Below are positions 44,424 to 57,057 of a DNA stretch of 64,000 nt, one piece after another; position 1 is the first letter of the stretch, and each line of letters starts with the position of its first letter. The position numbers and the translations under genes were made by a program. This DNA is from Tillandsia leiboldiana (taxonomy: Eukaryota; Streptophyta; Magnoliopsida; Poales; Bromeliaceae): the NCBI GenBank assembly GCA_029204045.2, contig CM055080.1:5129133-5193132 (forward strand). Reading direction: 5' to 3'. Under the pieces are notes generated by a model. That model saw only the letters and a program-made list of their open reading frames with translations. It did no database searches and was not told where the DNA came from.

Positions 44424-45781
44424 TCAGGGGACTTTATGGTGGATGCCTCGGGAGTACTGAGGTACAGGAACCGAGCATGTGTGCCGGCGGATGCGGAGAT
44501 CAGAGAGCAGATATTGCGAGAGGCCATTATACACCTTATACCCTACATCCTGGTGGGACTAAGAGGTATAAGGACCTCAAGGCACACTTCTGGTGGAATG
44601 GCATGAAAAGGGATATCGGGAGATTTGTGGCTCAGTGTTTAACTTGTCAGCAGGTGAAAGCTGAGCATCGAGTGCCAGCTGGCAAGTTACAGAATCTCCC
44701 AATCCCCGAGTGGAAGTGGGACCACGTTACGATGGATTTCGTGGTCGGACTGCCGAGGGCACAGGGAGGAACAGACGCTATCTGGGTAGTTGTAGATCGA
44801 CTTACCAAGTCAGCGCACTTTCTGCCTATGCAGACTACTTGGCCACTCGAGCGACTAGCCCAGTTATATCTAGACGAGATAGTGAGACTACATGGAGTAC
44901 CAGCCTCCATTGTTTCAGATAGAGACCCAAGGTTTGTCTCGCGTTTCTGGAGAAGCTTGCAGACGGCCTTGGGGACTCAGCTTAGGTTCAGTATAGCTTT
45001 TCATCCGCAGACTGACGGGCAGTCAGAGCGGACTATACAGATTCTGGAGGACATGCTGAGGGCTTGCGTCTTGGATTTCGGCGGAGGGTGGATTCGACAC
45101 TTATCGTTGGCTGAGTTTGCGTACAATAATAGCTTCCAAGCAAGCATTCAGATGGCTCCGTTTGAAGCATTGTATGGACGCAAGTGTCGATCACCGCTTT
45201 ATTGGGGTGACGTGGGCGAGAGGCGGACCTTGGAACCAGATGTATTGTTAGAGGCTGAGGAGAAGGTCCGAGTGATTCGACGGCATCTTCAGACTGCCCA
45301 AAGCCGACAGAGGAGCTATGCCGATGTTCGGCGACGAGACTTAGAGTTTCAGGTTAGTGATCATGTATTCCTGAAAGTCTCGCCATCCAAAGGAATTAGG
45401 AGGTTCGGCATTCGTGGGAAACTTAGCCCCCGATATATTGGACCCTTTAAGGTATTGGAGCGTATCGGGCCAGTTGCCTATCGACTTGCACTTCCTCCGA
45501 GGCTTGCTGGTGTCCACGATGTATTTCACGTTTCTACTCTAAGGAGGTATGTCTTCGACCCGTCGCACATCATCGACTTCACACCGCTTGAGATCGGCGA
45601 GGATTTGAGGTATGAAGAGCGCCCACTGCGAATTCTAGATCGAGAGGTGAGAGAATTGCGCAGTCGGGCCATTCCCTATGTGAAGATCCTTTGGAGCAAT
45701 CATGACGAGCGCGAGGCTACCTGGGAGCTCGAGTCGGAGAGGGGGGATACCCACCCCTACTTATTTGAGACATCGGATTGA
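44424..45781 (+). pseudogene. pol: Gypsy integrase with C-terminal chromodomain, 5' frame broken
   Basis: Integrase inserts the DNA copy into the chromosome. After the stop at about 44421-44423 and a frameshift near 44522 the frame is open to 45781. It shows the zinc-binding end CLTCQQVKA, the catalytic core with MDFVVGLP, IVSDRDPRF and a Glu in the region after HPQTDGQSER, the GPF/Y segment near RYIGPFKVLERIGPVAYRL, and a C-terminal chromodomain-like tail (about DLRYEERPLRILDREVREL to REATWELE). The chromodomain places the element among chromoviruses. The core is intact, but the join to upstream pol is broken. Confidence 0.88.
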
Positions 45782-45826
45782 GGATTATTGTTTAGTTTAG
45801 TCTTGTTTCGAGGACGAAACTCCTTT

Positions 45827-45839
45827 TAGTGGGGGAGGA
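45827..45839 (+). other. Polypurine tract of the intronic gypsy
   Basis: The tract AGTGGGGGAGGA ends at the 3' LTR start at 45840, as required for plus-strand DNA priming. Confidence 0.85.
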
Positions 45840-48800
45840 TGTGATGATCCGGACTTCCGCAGGAACTGTTGCAACATTAAACAGTGACTGTAGGAAGCTT
45901 ATACGGTGTAACGGAACTTGTACAGTCGAAATTGGACCTCAGAAATAGACTCGGCGCGAAAATCGGATCAAGTGGGCTTTTCCGGGGGCTTTCGGCAAAA
46001 TTTCGGATGAGAATTTGGCGAAATGGACAGCGGATTTGGACTCAGAGCGCGAAAACGATCAAAATGGTATATTTACTTTATTTTTTCGCCAAAAATTACT
46101 GTTCACCGGAACAGTAACTCCGGCCGACCGGAATTACTGTTCCGGCGGGCGGCGGCAACCGGCGGGCGGCGGTGCAGCGGCGGCGCAGCGGGGAAGCGCG
46201 GCGGAGCGCGGCGCGGGCAGCGCGGGCAGGCGCGCATGCTGGTCGGTCCACGGCATGGCGTGCACCGGGTGCACTGAAGATCGGCGATGACACGTGGCGT
46301 CCTCTGATTGGTTGGCCGGCTTCTAGAAGGCGATGGGATCTGTGACACGTGGCACACTCCGATTGGCCAACACTTTCCGGAAAACCCGGAGCGGGAACCC
46401 GGGCATGTGCACCATGTGGGACACGTGGCGACATCTGAGTGGACTTGCACAGGGTGTTTCCTGTTTTGTGAACACGTGGCGCGCCCTGGTTGGTCCTTTC
46501 GGTGTTTCCTGTTTTGTCCGGATCCCGTGTGGAGCCCAAAAGATTCCTTGGCCCATTATATAAGGAATCACTCCCTCTCTCCCTTTCTCACTGAAAATTC
46601 CGAAGCTTAGAGAGAGAATCTGAGCATGTGCCCTCTATGAAAATTATTCCTCACTCTCTTCTCTCTCTCCCCTAGAAATTTCAGAATTTTTGGAGTTGCC
46701 CATAGCGAGTTATCTGCGACGCGGCGCACTGCGACGATTTCCTTTTTCGGCCCATTTTCCGTCGCAGTTCAGTCGAAAAATCCCTGTGTGCTAACCAGGA
46801 GAAATTTTTGAACGATTTTTGCGGCAGCGCGTTCCTAAGAGGTAAGGCTTCGATTTTCGTGTTGATCACTTCGCTCCGTTTCGTACTTTTGGCACGATTC
46901 CCGAGGCCTCTTTGACCCCCCTTTTTGCTGTGGTGTGCTTTGGACAGCATCGACTTCTCCAATTTATATCTTGAGCTAGGAGCATCGGATCGAGGCGTTT
47001 AAAGAGTCGATTTCGATCTACTCGTCGCAAGAAACGCAACCGTAATTTTTCTGGATTTTTCTGAGTACTGTACAGAGGTGAAATGCCTCGTTTTCCGTGC
47101 TGTTTGGAAAAACAGCAAAAGTTGTGTTTTTACGAATAGTATATTTACACCTTGTGCAATGTGTGTTGCTGTAGGGCACCGTTTTCGGCAGACAGCAGTT
47201 TTAGGGGACTGTGGACAGCCAGGAGACTATCTGGGTGTAGTGCACGCTTTTCGAGGTGGGCGGTTGTTGCTTGCCTCATTTTTGACGTGCTCACTGGGAT
47301 TATTAGAACTCCCCTAAAATTAAATGTGACAATTGATGAGAACCATACATATGACCCCACAGATAGCTTATTTTGGGACACTGTGGTTGGGACGAACTCC
47401 CCTAAAATTAAATGTGCAATTGATGAGAACCATACATATGATGGCTTATTTTGGGACATTGAGGTTAGGACGAACTCCCCTAAAATTAAATGTGACAATT
47501 GATGAGAACCATACATATGATGGCTTATTTTGGGACACTGTGGTTGGGACGAACTCCCCTAAAATTAAATGTGACAATTGATGAGAACCATACATATGAT
47601 GGCTTATTTTGGGACACTGTGGTTGGGACAAAGGCTATAATCTCGCATGCAAATAACTTTTATATCAGTACAGTAAATTAATCTTTTTAAAATAAATATT
47701 TGACACCTTTCTACAGCTTTTAAATAGTACAATTGCATGCTTGCTTGGACATCTAGTTAGCCACTATTTATTGCTACACTATCATATTGGGGTTTGACAT
47801 GTTTTATTGCTCTCCTTTGCATTCAGATGCTTGTTGCTCGAATATGAGCAGGGGTTTGGGATAGTGTAGTCGAGATTGTACTAGATTGTGGACTTGTGGG
47901 GTATTGCGGTGACCGCGGACAGTAGGCGGTCGACCGGATGTTTATCCTTGCATCAGATTGGGGTTGAGTCTGGTTTATTTTTGCATCAGCTGGGGATTGG
48001 GTTTACTGTAGTGGATGGAGTTTCCCACTTTGATCATAGTCATGATCCAGTCCTGCTATTGTGAGATATTGGTTACAGAGATGCTTGATACAGAGATACT
48101 TTACTCGTGTGGGTCGCTCCCCTCGAGTGCCACTCCGGAGTAGGCTTTTGGCCGTGCCGGTGCCGGTCAGTTGGTGAGTTGTGAGTGATGACAGAGAAGG
48201 CCGTGCCAGGTGCCGGTCAGTTGGTGAGTTGTGAGTGATGACAGAGCAGGAAGTGCCAGTGTTCCCTGGCCCTTTGATTTTGTTTCTTTGGGCGGTTAGC
48301 CTTATAGTTGCATGCATACAATTATCTTTTGGCACTACATTTAGAGGCATTGTAGTAGCAGTTTCCTTTTCAGCAACCTTTATAGCTTACTACTGTTCCT
48401 TCCTTTTGCCTCTAGTAGTCCTAGTGGGTCCGTCAGAGTTGAGGTTTTACCCACTAGGGGAGGCTACTGGTTTATCTGGTAGTTCTCACCCCCATTGTTA
48501 TTTTCTGTCTCTTTCTTCTCCTTCATTTTTGCAGAGTCGTCTGCGGGAGCTGCTAGACCATCGGCAGCTGATCGAGGTAAGGGGATCGCTGAGTAGATAG
48601 ATCTCCTGAGAGACTGAGAGTTGTTAGACAGATGTTGTACCCTTCACTCAGACTATGGTATTTTTCTTTTTATTTTGAGTCTGGCTTTCGCCAGCTGGTT
48701 GTACTCTTTTGGTGAGCTGGGAGATTATTGTATTTATTACAGCTTTATTTTTAGTTCCAATCTGAGATACTATGTGGTTCTTCTATTTCAGCTCTGTATT

Positions 48801-48925
48801 ATGCTCTTTTATTATACATCTTATATCTGAGCAGGTTACCAGCGCTTCGTGTACGCGGGAAGTTCCGTGTGCACGGCGGATCTGTAGACGGACCCGGGGT
48901 CTGGTTTACACCCCGGGGCGTGACA
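45840..48925 (+). repeat. 3' LTR of the intronic gypsy
   Basis: The 3086-bp LTR has the same termini, G-boxes, TATA box (about 46555-46565) and tandem array as the 5' LTR. The high similarity marks a recent insertion. It is followed by the second CAGAG. Confidence 0.95.
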
Positions 48926-50360
48926 CAGAGAGTATGACGGTACGTGCCGCTGCATGCCCACACAGGCGCACAGTGCTTTTAATTTATTTATTTTTTTATT
49001 CTGACCTTTTGTATTTTTTGGTTTCTTGCATAGACTTTTATCCCTCTCATCTATTTTCTTCTTTTCACTTCTACCTTTTCTTCTATTCTGCGCTTTCTTT
49101 TCTTTCCTCTCACATCTCTTACTCTATTTTTTTCCTTTCTATTTTTTTCTTCCCTTTTTTCTTATAATTTTTTTTTTAGTTTTTCCTTTCAATCTCTTAT
49201 TATTTTTTGATCACTTCGATCTTAAAAGAAAAAGTAAAGAAATAGTAAAATCGAAGATCTACTTATTAGATAAGTCAAGAAATTTACAACTTAATTTTTT
49301 TTTCCATACATTTAGAATATATTTAACTTATAAAGTTTCTTTTGTAAAGAAATATGAAATTATATAAATTTTTATTAACAATTTACAAAAATCTGAAAAT
49401 ATATCCACTTGATTTAATTATTATATGGTCTATTTTTAATTTTTTTTTACGGATTTAGTATTTTGTGCGAAATTTAAGACATTCTTAACTTTGAAAATTT
49501 TATTATTAGATTTAGAAATATAAGAATTCTAATAAAATCGAAAACTAAATAGAAGCAATTGATATTTAAATTTACTTAATGTATATGTCATATGGTTTAG
49601 TCTTAAATTTTCATAAATAAATTGCACAAGTTTTCTTATTTAAATTTAAGGAAAATTAATTTTCTTGGATGAACTTACAAATTTTTCATAAAAATTTTAA
49701 AAAAAATAATTTTCTCAGATTTATATTTTATAATTTTAAAAATTCTAAAAAATAAAAGATAAATAAAAAAAATATAAAAGTTAATCAATTTTTATTATTA
49801 CTTAATTTATTCATAGTATGGTTTATTATTAAATTTTTATGGCCAAATTTATAATTTTTTAAAAAATTTTAGAAAAAATAAATTTCTTTAATTTTTCATA
49901 AATATTTTATACAAATTTGAAAATGAAAAGAAATTATCAATGCACTTGGGGTCTCATTCTAGTTTAGTCTAGTTATTATATGATCTTTCATCGAATCAAT
50001 ACGAATGGATTTTGCAGATTTTTATAAAAATTTAAAGAAAAAATAATTTTCTCTATGAGCTGTAGTTGTATTTAACTTCACCTATAAAAAAGAGTACTAC
50101 TATATTAAGCTATTAACTAGTAAGTTATTATTGACATTAAATCAAGACAAATCAATACATAGCCAAAATTTATAAATATTACTTTAAAACTTTTAAAATA
50201 ACATTCTAAAGCCTTATTGGACAGAAAAAATTAAAATAAGATCGTGCCAAAGCGTACCACTAGTAGGTTGTGCGTGCCCGTCCGCAGGCAAGCCTGCCTG
50301 TGCCGTATCGTGCCAGGCAACGACCGGCACACCCCCGTGCCACGGCACTTTAATCCTTGA

Positions 50361-50711
50361 TATATATCAAGGATTTAAGTATCCATCGGCACGGGCCGTA
50401 TCTACCATGCCGTACCGTGCCAACAAGATACCGGCACGATACAACTCCCGTGCCGATAACACAGTTCAAAATCTTTTTTTCTTAAAATTACTAAATAATT
50501 TTCTTAATAAAGTTCAAAATATTTGATAAAGATACATAATAGGTAATTAAAAAAATTTGTTGCTAAAGAAATTAAATATTTCATGTCATTATGTGTCGGC
50601 ACGCATGTATTTTTTGTGACCGGCACTCATCGACACGGCTCGGCACGCACCGTGCTGTACCGTGCCGGCAAGTTTTCGGCACGACCCCGTGCCACGGCAC
50701 TTAAATCCTTG
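50361..50711. mobile_element. GGCACG-rich inverted-repeat element 2
   Basis: This short element begins near CAAGGATTTAAGTATCC at 50368 and ends near CACTTAAATCCTTG at about 50711. It carries CGGCACGG and CCGTGCCGG words near both ends. It abuts element 1 across a short TATATAT stretch. No coding capacity. Confidence 0.65.
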
Positions 50712-50871
50712 ATATATATATAACTACTAGAACGGCTACCTCTAGAGTGGATGGACTACCTCATTAAATGGTGATTAGTATACAATAATTGGATTTCTAT
50801 AGATAAGCACAGAAATAGAGAAACTCAATCCAAAAATGATATTATAGTCAAGTAAATCGTTCATATATTAC

Positions 50872-51005
50872 CTTCTAGTACTTCAGCCGATACAAATGTG
50901 ATGAGTGCTGATGTCACATACTGTGGAACTGTATATGAACTTGTGACATGGAAGCTGAAGATAATGCCTACAAGAACCATAATCTCTGATGCTAGCAAGA
51001 TTTGC
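50872..51005 (-). CDS. SPX-MFS: SPX-MFS transporter, penultimate coding exon
   Basis: The 134-bp exon encodes QILLASEIMVLVGIIFSF and continues to AEVLEG, with two hydrophobic membrane segments. It has the acceptor ttttgtag at 51006-51009 and the donor GTAATA at 50871. Its first base completes the Arg codon begun in the 52562-52752 exon, and its last base begins the Gly codon completed in the last exon. The sequence is typical of the penultimate transmembrane region of SPX-MFS proteins. No lesion is visible. Confidence 0.92.
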
Positions 51006-52561
51006 CTACAAAACATCAATAAAAAAGTATTAAAAATAAATAAAAACACTCAACAAATATTGTGAATACTCCAGACTTTAATTATTGATAATTAATATCA
51101 AATCAAAATAAATGGCGTACTAACACACGTTGCTTCTGAAATTTTATAAAGTAAATGAATAAAGGGGAAAAGAGAGCAGCCATATTCTAGATGACCAAAG
51201 TTGAAAATAATCAGTCATACATTACTGACCTGTGGGCAAAGCTTCGATGAGAAAATAGTAATTTCATCGTACATGTGCGTAAGAACAGCGAAACTAAAAC
51301 GTAAATAGATAGCTTTTTACCAGTGCTATAAAAGTCTATTCAAACATGCTAGTAGGCAAATCCAAGAGGAATTATAGCAGAAGAAGAAAACTTAGGTGAG
51401 ATATGGTGTTTTGGGATGCTTTAGAAAATTAGTTACATTTTCCAGTATGGCTATTTACCTGTCATCTTAGAAGAGAAAAGATTGTCATTGTACTCTATTA
51501 AGAATTCATCAGCAGCCATAAAATTTCTCCAATATGAAAATTATATCGATTGACCTTTATGTTAGCATCTCCAAATATACGTATTCATTTCCAAATATAC
51601 CTATTCTTTCGATTATATCAATTATATCAAAATAGTGACAAAATAAATATGGAAGGTTAACACACTAACATCCAATATTAATTTAGTGGAAATGCAGATC
51701 AATTGTGGTTTGAGGCCTGACGTCAGATATCATAAATCTGATCATAGTACTAAAAAAAGAAAGGTTAATAAATTTCTATCCATCACTATTATAGCTCAAA
51801 TGAAATGCCAAAAGCTTTTGTTGAGGGTGTAATGAAACTGCAGTAGTGATTACAAGTTTGCAGTTTCAGGATTAAACATAGCAGCTAGGTAAACACTAAA
51901 CTAGTGATAGTCCAATAATAAACAAAAAATGCCCGTTATTTTTTGCAAGATATATTTTTGACTAACCGTCCATTGTTAATAATTTAATGTTTCCATAAAT
52001 TCAAACGAATGAAAAAATTCTTTGATTATTTGACATCAAGTAAACTTAGCATCACTCATTCTGAAGCAAATAAATTCATAGGCTATAAATATTTTCAGAG
52101 TTATCATAGGGTTCATTCGAACAATCCCTATAAACATCTTGATGTACATCATAGGGTTTCATATCATCATACAATTCATCATATATGTAGAACATAATGC
52201 AAGTTTTTTTAGTTCAGTACTACAACTGACTAAATAGTAGATGTCAAGCAGACTTTTGATTGGGATTCAGCAGTAATAAAACTGGCAGAAAAATAGATGT
52301 CAAACGGATTCTTAATTGGGGTCCAGTCAGTGAGAAACATAAGCATTAAACATCTAGTTTCTTCTTCCATAAGAGTAATTAGTTTGACAATGGTAAAGTA
52401 GTAGTGCGAAAGAGATCCAATTGCAAAAAGTGGAAACATTTAGAAAGTAATCTATCACACAATCCATTTTTGTGGCATGAATAAGACTATTGTGGCATGA
52501 TAAGTCATAAAGATATCAATCAATCATAGCATCAGTGAAGAAAAACATCACTGTACCCTAC
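51006..52561 (-). other. Intron of the SPX-MFS gene, 1.56 kb
   Basis: AT-rich sequence bounded by the GT donor at 52561 and the AG acceptor at 51006. I see no mobile element or conserved frame; the frames at 52009-52197 and 52230-52439 have no recognisable domain. Confidence 0.8.
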
Positions 52562-52752
52562 CTATCTTCAAACATGTTGCTTATATAGGTCCCAACAACA
52601 GCATTAACAGGAAGAACCGTTAACCCAAGGACTGCTAGAAATATTGCCACTGAGCTTGTAGTCCAATTGAAGTAATGACCGGTGATGACACTTGATTCAG
52701 AAAGTAAAATCTCCATTGCATATTTAAGCATGAAGTATATCAATAACTGGAC
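52562..52752 (-). CDS. SPX-MFS: SPX-MFS transporter, third-last coding exon
   Basis: The 191-bp exon starts after a tttttttag acceptor at 52753 and reads VQLLIYFMLKYAMEILLSES, then SSVITGHYF, AIFLAVLGLTVLPVNAVVG and ISNMFED. This is an MFS helix pair and the linker to the next exon, highly characteristic of SPX-MFS proteins. The donor is AG|GTAGGG and its phase matches the next exon. Together the three exons give 187 C-terminal residues. The SPX domain and the first MFS half must lie to the right, but no exon for them is recognised in the remaining 11 kb. Confidence 0.92.
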
Positions 52753-52904
52753 CTAAAAAAATGAAAACAGAGAAAAAAAGGTAGATTAGAGAAACGATTG
52801 AAAGCCAGAAAATTGCTGAATTCTGCCTGTTACTGTTAAGAATATACCGGAAAAAGGATCCAATTTTCACCAACAAAGGGAATTATATCTATCGGATAAT
52901 CGGA
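52753..52904. other. Short intronic stretch upstream of the SPX-MFS exon
   Basis: AT-rich sequence with no recognised feature, between the exon acceptor and the third GGCACG-rich element. Confidence 0.5.
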
Positions 52905-53737
52905 CCAAGGATTAAAGTATCGTGGCACGGGGGTGTGTCGATGTTCGCTTGGCACGGTACAGCACAGGCACGCTTCCGTGCCAACACGTGGCCCTATTGC
53001 GTGTCGATAGATACGGATGACCTTCCAGTGGCCCACTATGGCATGATTTTTTTTTAGTCTTTTTGTTCCCAATACGTTTTTTATAATATTATTTTTAAAG
53101 GTTTAGTCAAATAATTATAAATATTAACTATGTATAGCCTACTATACTCACTAATTAACATACTGGTAACTTTTTTTATACATAAAGTACATCTATACCT
53201 CATAAAAAATAGAAATTATAATATAATAATAAAATTCACAAATATAATAATTATTTAAATTTACAAATTTATAGAAAAATGACTACTTAATTCCACATAG
53301 ATTGTCGTGGTGGATCATATGGGATCTACAGATATCAAATTTATTTGACAATGTTAGTATAGATATTGGTGGTTCTGTGAGAAAGTCATATATTGCTAAT
53401 ATATCTCATTATATTGTCGTATGTAATGTGCATATGCAATTGGATTGTGGATATGATCGACAACAGTCATCATAACATGTCATAACAGATAATATCTCAT
53501 TGTATTGTTGTACGTAATGTGCATATGCAATCATCACGGGTGGAAAGAGGAAAAAAAATAAAATTGGTACGGCCAAAAAAAAAAAACAACAATAGGTAAT
53601 AACTTGTATGGAAAGGAAAAAACAATGGTCGGCACGGGGGGTCCTAAGAGACCCCCCCCCGTACCGTGCCCCTATATTACGGGCACGGTACGTGCCGCCA
53701 CATGCCGAGCGGCACGGAGCGGCACTTTAAACCTAGT
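52905..53737. mobile_element. GGCACG-rich inverted-repeat element 3
   Basis: The left end (AAGGATTAAAGTATCGTGGC at 52907) and the right end (GGCACTTTAAACCTAG at about 53721-53736) are imperfect inverted relatives. CGTGCC/GGCACG words cluster at both ends, including a CCCCCCCCC run near 53652. The middle is AT-rich and noncoding. It belongs to the same family as elements 1 and 2 but is more diverged. Confidence 0.6.
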
Positions 53738-54559
53738 ATCAGACGGAAAGAAGTAAGACAATCATGACTTCCTTTGTAGTATATATGAGAATGGTGCCAA
53801 TGTTATGAAGTTATTCTAGTTGCTCACTTAAGCAAGTTGCAAGCATCCATGCATCCTGCAAAAGATACAAACCACACTCAAAGCATGGGTCCCAGTCTTT
53901 CATTCTTGTTTACCAAGCGGTCTAATTTACTTTGTAAGCTTTTTCTCCTACTTCCCATAGGTCTGTGCAGATTGTTTGACTTAGTATGCATGATCAGGGT
54001 GGTTATTTATCAACAAGATCAAGTCTACAGAAAACTGACCTAGTTGACTGAAAAATGCAATAATATACGCGATCAGACATAATCCACTGCGTGTAACACC
54101 ATTTGACAATTACCTCATACAAAATGCTGGGCATCAATGAGGTTGCTGGTAGTAGAAAATGGTGGAATATAGCCCTTTCTTTTATTCCTAGTTTTCTTTT
54201 TGATGTCTAGTTAAATAAACGCATCTTTAATATATTTTTCTTAAGGCCAAAGTTCTCGCATATTAATTGTATATTTCTTGATGAATTTTAATCTCCTAAA
54301 GGTTCTCACCCAAGATTTTAATTATTATATTCTAGTTGTGGCCAAAGACTAAACTGATTTAATATAAAAACCCAAACATGCATATTTTGAAGTAGGACCT
54401 ACCAAACCCTATCCCTTTTAGTTGTAGTGGATCGGCTTCAACAGAAAGTTAAACCAAACCTCATTCCAGATCTCTATAACCCTATAGATTGGAACCAAAA
54501 GCCAGAGCTCCAACAATGACGGTATTTAGTATTTTAGTTAAGTGATTCACTAATGCTCA
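53738..54559. other. Unassigned AT-rich stretch
   Basis: No LTR, transposase or conserved exon was recognised. It could be the continuation of the SPX-MFS upstream intron. The short frame 53837-54043 has no recognisable domain. Confidence 0.4.
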
Positions 54560-57057
54560 TGTAGTGTACCAGAGGGTGCGTCATTATTGTGCTGACTGAC
54601 CCATCTAGAGATGGTCGGGTCGAGCGAGAGCTGTTTAGGGTGAAATAGACACAAAAACGGACTTAGAACGCAAATAGAATGGGAAATTAAGTTCTAGAGA
54701 TTTCGGGCGCCTTAAACATGTTTCGAATGCCCGGAACCATTACCTATTTGCGGATCCTCCTGATTGGACGCCCGAAAGTTACTGTAGCAGCCTGGAATTT
54801 GGATGGATGAGATTTCCTCGAAATTTGAGCCTGTCCGTGCAGTTGGTAGTAGTTGGGAGCGGGTGGCCTTTCGGGCGCACCACTGTAGCAGCGGATGCGC
54901 ATTTCGGACGCCCTGGTAGCTGGACACAGTGTTACGCATTTCTGAGCCCTTCACTGTAGCAGAGCGGGCGCTTGCAGGACCGCCCGTTATTACTGTAGTC
55001 GCGTAAGATCGGGCGCCCTGGTGAACAGTCGGGCGCCCGAATCGTGGATTTCAGCAGTTGGACAGGTTAGCTCATTTGGATGTTCTGCGGCTCAACACAC
55101 CTCCTGCCACACCCTTTTTGCACCAGAGTGAAGCCAAAGACCTCCACTCCTTCCCTGTGAGTGGAGCTGAGCGACCACAGCAGCAACATCAACACGCTTT
55201 CCTATCTTTTACTTCTTCGCGCCGAAGCTTCACGGATTGGTCGAGAACATTGTGTGGCTTGCTCCTGAGGTGGAGAACCTGTGCATCGACCCTCTTTAGT
55301 TGGAATTGAGGTAGGCACTAGATTTTTACGAGTTTTCGGACTTTCCGGAGTTTTCGACACTTTTTATGTTTTGAGCTGAGGATGTTGATGTTGCTCCTGA
55401 TGATGGGACTTCCTCCTCATTTCGTGTGTGTGTGTATGTTCTTGCTTGTGAAGGAGCTGTCGGAGCAGGGTGTGAGGTTGTGCTGAGAGTTGCTGGTTTG
55501 GACAGAGGGTGGTGTTGAACCCTGTTCAGTGTGTGTGTGTGCGCATGCACTGTGCTGTTTGATTGAGACAGTGAGCTGAGAGTTGGTGTTGTGAGCTTGA
55601 GCAGAGGAGCTGATGATGTGCTTGTGTTGAGCTTCTGACAGTGTGCTGGCTGAGGGCGAGACTAGTTTTTGGAGTTCGCGAGTTTCGACAGCGCGAGATT
55701 TTCCTGATTGTGAGGTTGTGCCGCACTGCTTCGGTTTCTTCCCCTGATTGGAGAGCTATCCAAGTGGGTTGGATTTCTTCCAAAATCAGCAGGTTCCCTC
55801 TTACGTTTATTTGATAGATATTTTGCATGTTAGTTGTAGCACTTTTTATCTGATAGTGATCGATGAACTTGTGGAACTCTGATTAGCACCCCTTGACATA
55901 TGTGGCATGTTTGAGACCTTTGACACTAGAAAACTCTCAACATTGGTTTGTTAACCTATTTTGGACTCTCTACACTATGATTGCATTTCTTCTCGACTTA
56001 GTGGTTTCCCTTGCCCCAGGTAGTGGGTTGAGTGGTTGGGATAGTGTAGATTGCATGTTGCGATCTGCCTGGGGGCCAAGTGGAGTCTTTTAGCTGAGGC
56101 TAGTTTATGTTCTAGTATCAGGAGCCGTTCGGGTTGACGGTGATCCCGGGCAGTTGAGTGTTTCCGGCCTATGTTTTGAGCTTGTTGTAGTTGGGAGCTT
56201 GTCGATCTGGTTGGTCGTGGATTTGGACTATAGCCTGCATGAGTCATATTGAGCTCGACTGAGATGCGCAGTTTCCTCGGTGGGGTCGTACCCCTCAAGC
56301 GCCGCTCCGAAGCTGGGTCTATTACTTGTTTCTCTATGTGACGTCGATGCAGTCTGAGTGGGACGCCCTACGTAATTCCAGTCCTCCGTGGATGTAATGG
56401 TAGTAAGTGAGCGCCGGTTCGACTGGACCCTATGTGGCAGTCAGTGTGATTGGGTTAATTGAGCACCTCGAGAGCAAGTGGTTGCATTTTTATTCACCTT
56501 GTCATTCTTTGAGCATAGTAGATAGAGACATGGTACCTGTAGATCTTTTCCAGCTTTCTTACCTGCTTTTCTTCAGCTTTTTTTGCCTCTAGTAGACTTA
56601 ATAGGTAGATCGTTGGTCTTGAAAATGGTACCCACTGAGGACTACTCTGTTTATGAAGTTCTCACACCTGCGGTTGGGGTGTTCTTTTTGCAGAGACTTC
56701 AGCTTCTATCCCTGCACATGCTGCTTCTTCTGATCGAGGTAAAGGAGTCGCGAGCTAGATCCATACCCGAGTTCTGGAGTGATAGATGTACTTGGTACAC
56801 GAATTTTTGGGTTGTAGTCCTGTACTTTTTGTATTGTACTTTATGTTACCCTTCTAAGAGGTGGATCTTGTATTTGGATGTTTATAGATACATAGTAGAT
56901 TTAAGTTTTTTTATAGTAGCTTGTACTTTAGCTTTGATATCTGTTAACTGTTAGATTCTATCTTTTACAGGTTTGACGCTTCGCCTATGCGGGTTTTTCG
57001 TATGGGTGGCGAATCTGTTGGCGAGTCCGAGTCGCAGTTTCGACCCCGGGCGTAACA
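54560..57057 (+). repeat. Gypsy-type LTR, apparently solo
   Basis: The right end (GCAGTTTCGACCCC...GGGCGTAACA) is close to the 3' ends of LTRs A and B, and the segment near 56600-56760 has the same ACCCACTGAG and GCTTCTG-type landmarks near the LTR end. The start TGTAGTGTACC at 54560 resembles the start of LTR B. The flanking 5-mers (GCTCA and GCTTT) do not match, so the exact left end, or the insertion history, is uncertain. No internal region follows. Confidence 0.6.

Larger units (their letters stand above)
38184..48925 (+). mobile_element. Complete chromodomain-type Ty3-gypsy retrotransposon
   Basis: The 10.74-kb element is flanked by CAGAG on both sides (38179-38183 and 48926-48930). 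The 5' LTR is 38184-41290 and the 3' LTR 45840-48925; both run from TGTGATGATCC to CGGGGCGTGACA. The domain order gag, protease remnant, reverse transcriptase, RNase H, integrase and C-terminal chromodomain identifies the chromovirus branch, probably the Tekay/Del type by its domain set. The coding region has several stops and frameshifts, so the copy is defective although its ends are intact. It lies on the strand opposite to the host gene. Confidence 0.95.
37793..50360. mobile_element. GGCACG-rich inverted-repeat element 1, split by a gypsy
   Basis: The left end (37793-38183) and right end (48931-50360) are inverted relatives: the left begins near AATTTAAGTGTCGTGGCACG and the right ends near CGTGCCACGGCACTTTAATC. 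Many GGCACGG and CCGTGCC words lie within about 200 bp of each end. The element was about 1.8 kb before the gypsy entered. The interior is very AT-rich (49150-50220) with no coding region. It is a non-autonomous DNA transposon of unassigned superfamily. Confidence 0.65.
35997..50871 (-). other. 14.9-kb intron of the SPX-MFS gene
   Basis: The intron runs from the GT donor at 50871-50870 to the AG acceptor at 35998-35997. It contains plain AT-rich sequence (35997-37711), a long AT microsatellite, two GGCACG-rich DNA elements and a complete gypsy retrotransposon with two LTRs. The donor and acceptor phases agree, so splicing across it would give an intact frame. The short frame at 36931-37122 is not a recognisable exon. 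Confidence 0.85.

Noticed and set aside
49026..49367. Phe/Leu/Ser-rich open frame of 113 residues
   Set aside because: It lies in the T-rich interior of a noncoding GGCACG element; its composition is low complexity and no domain is visible.
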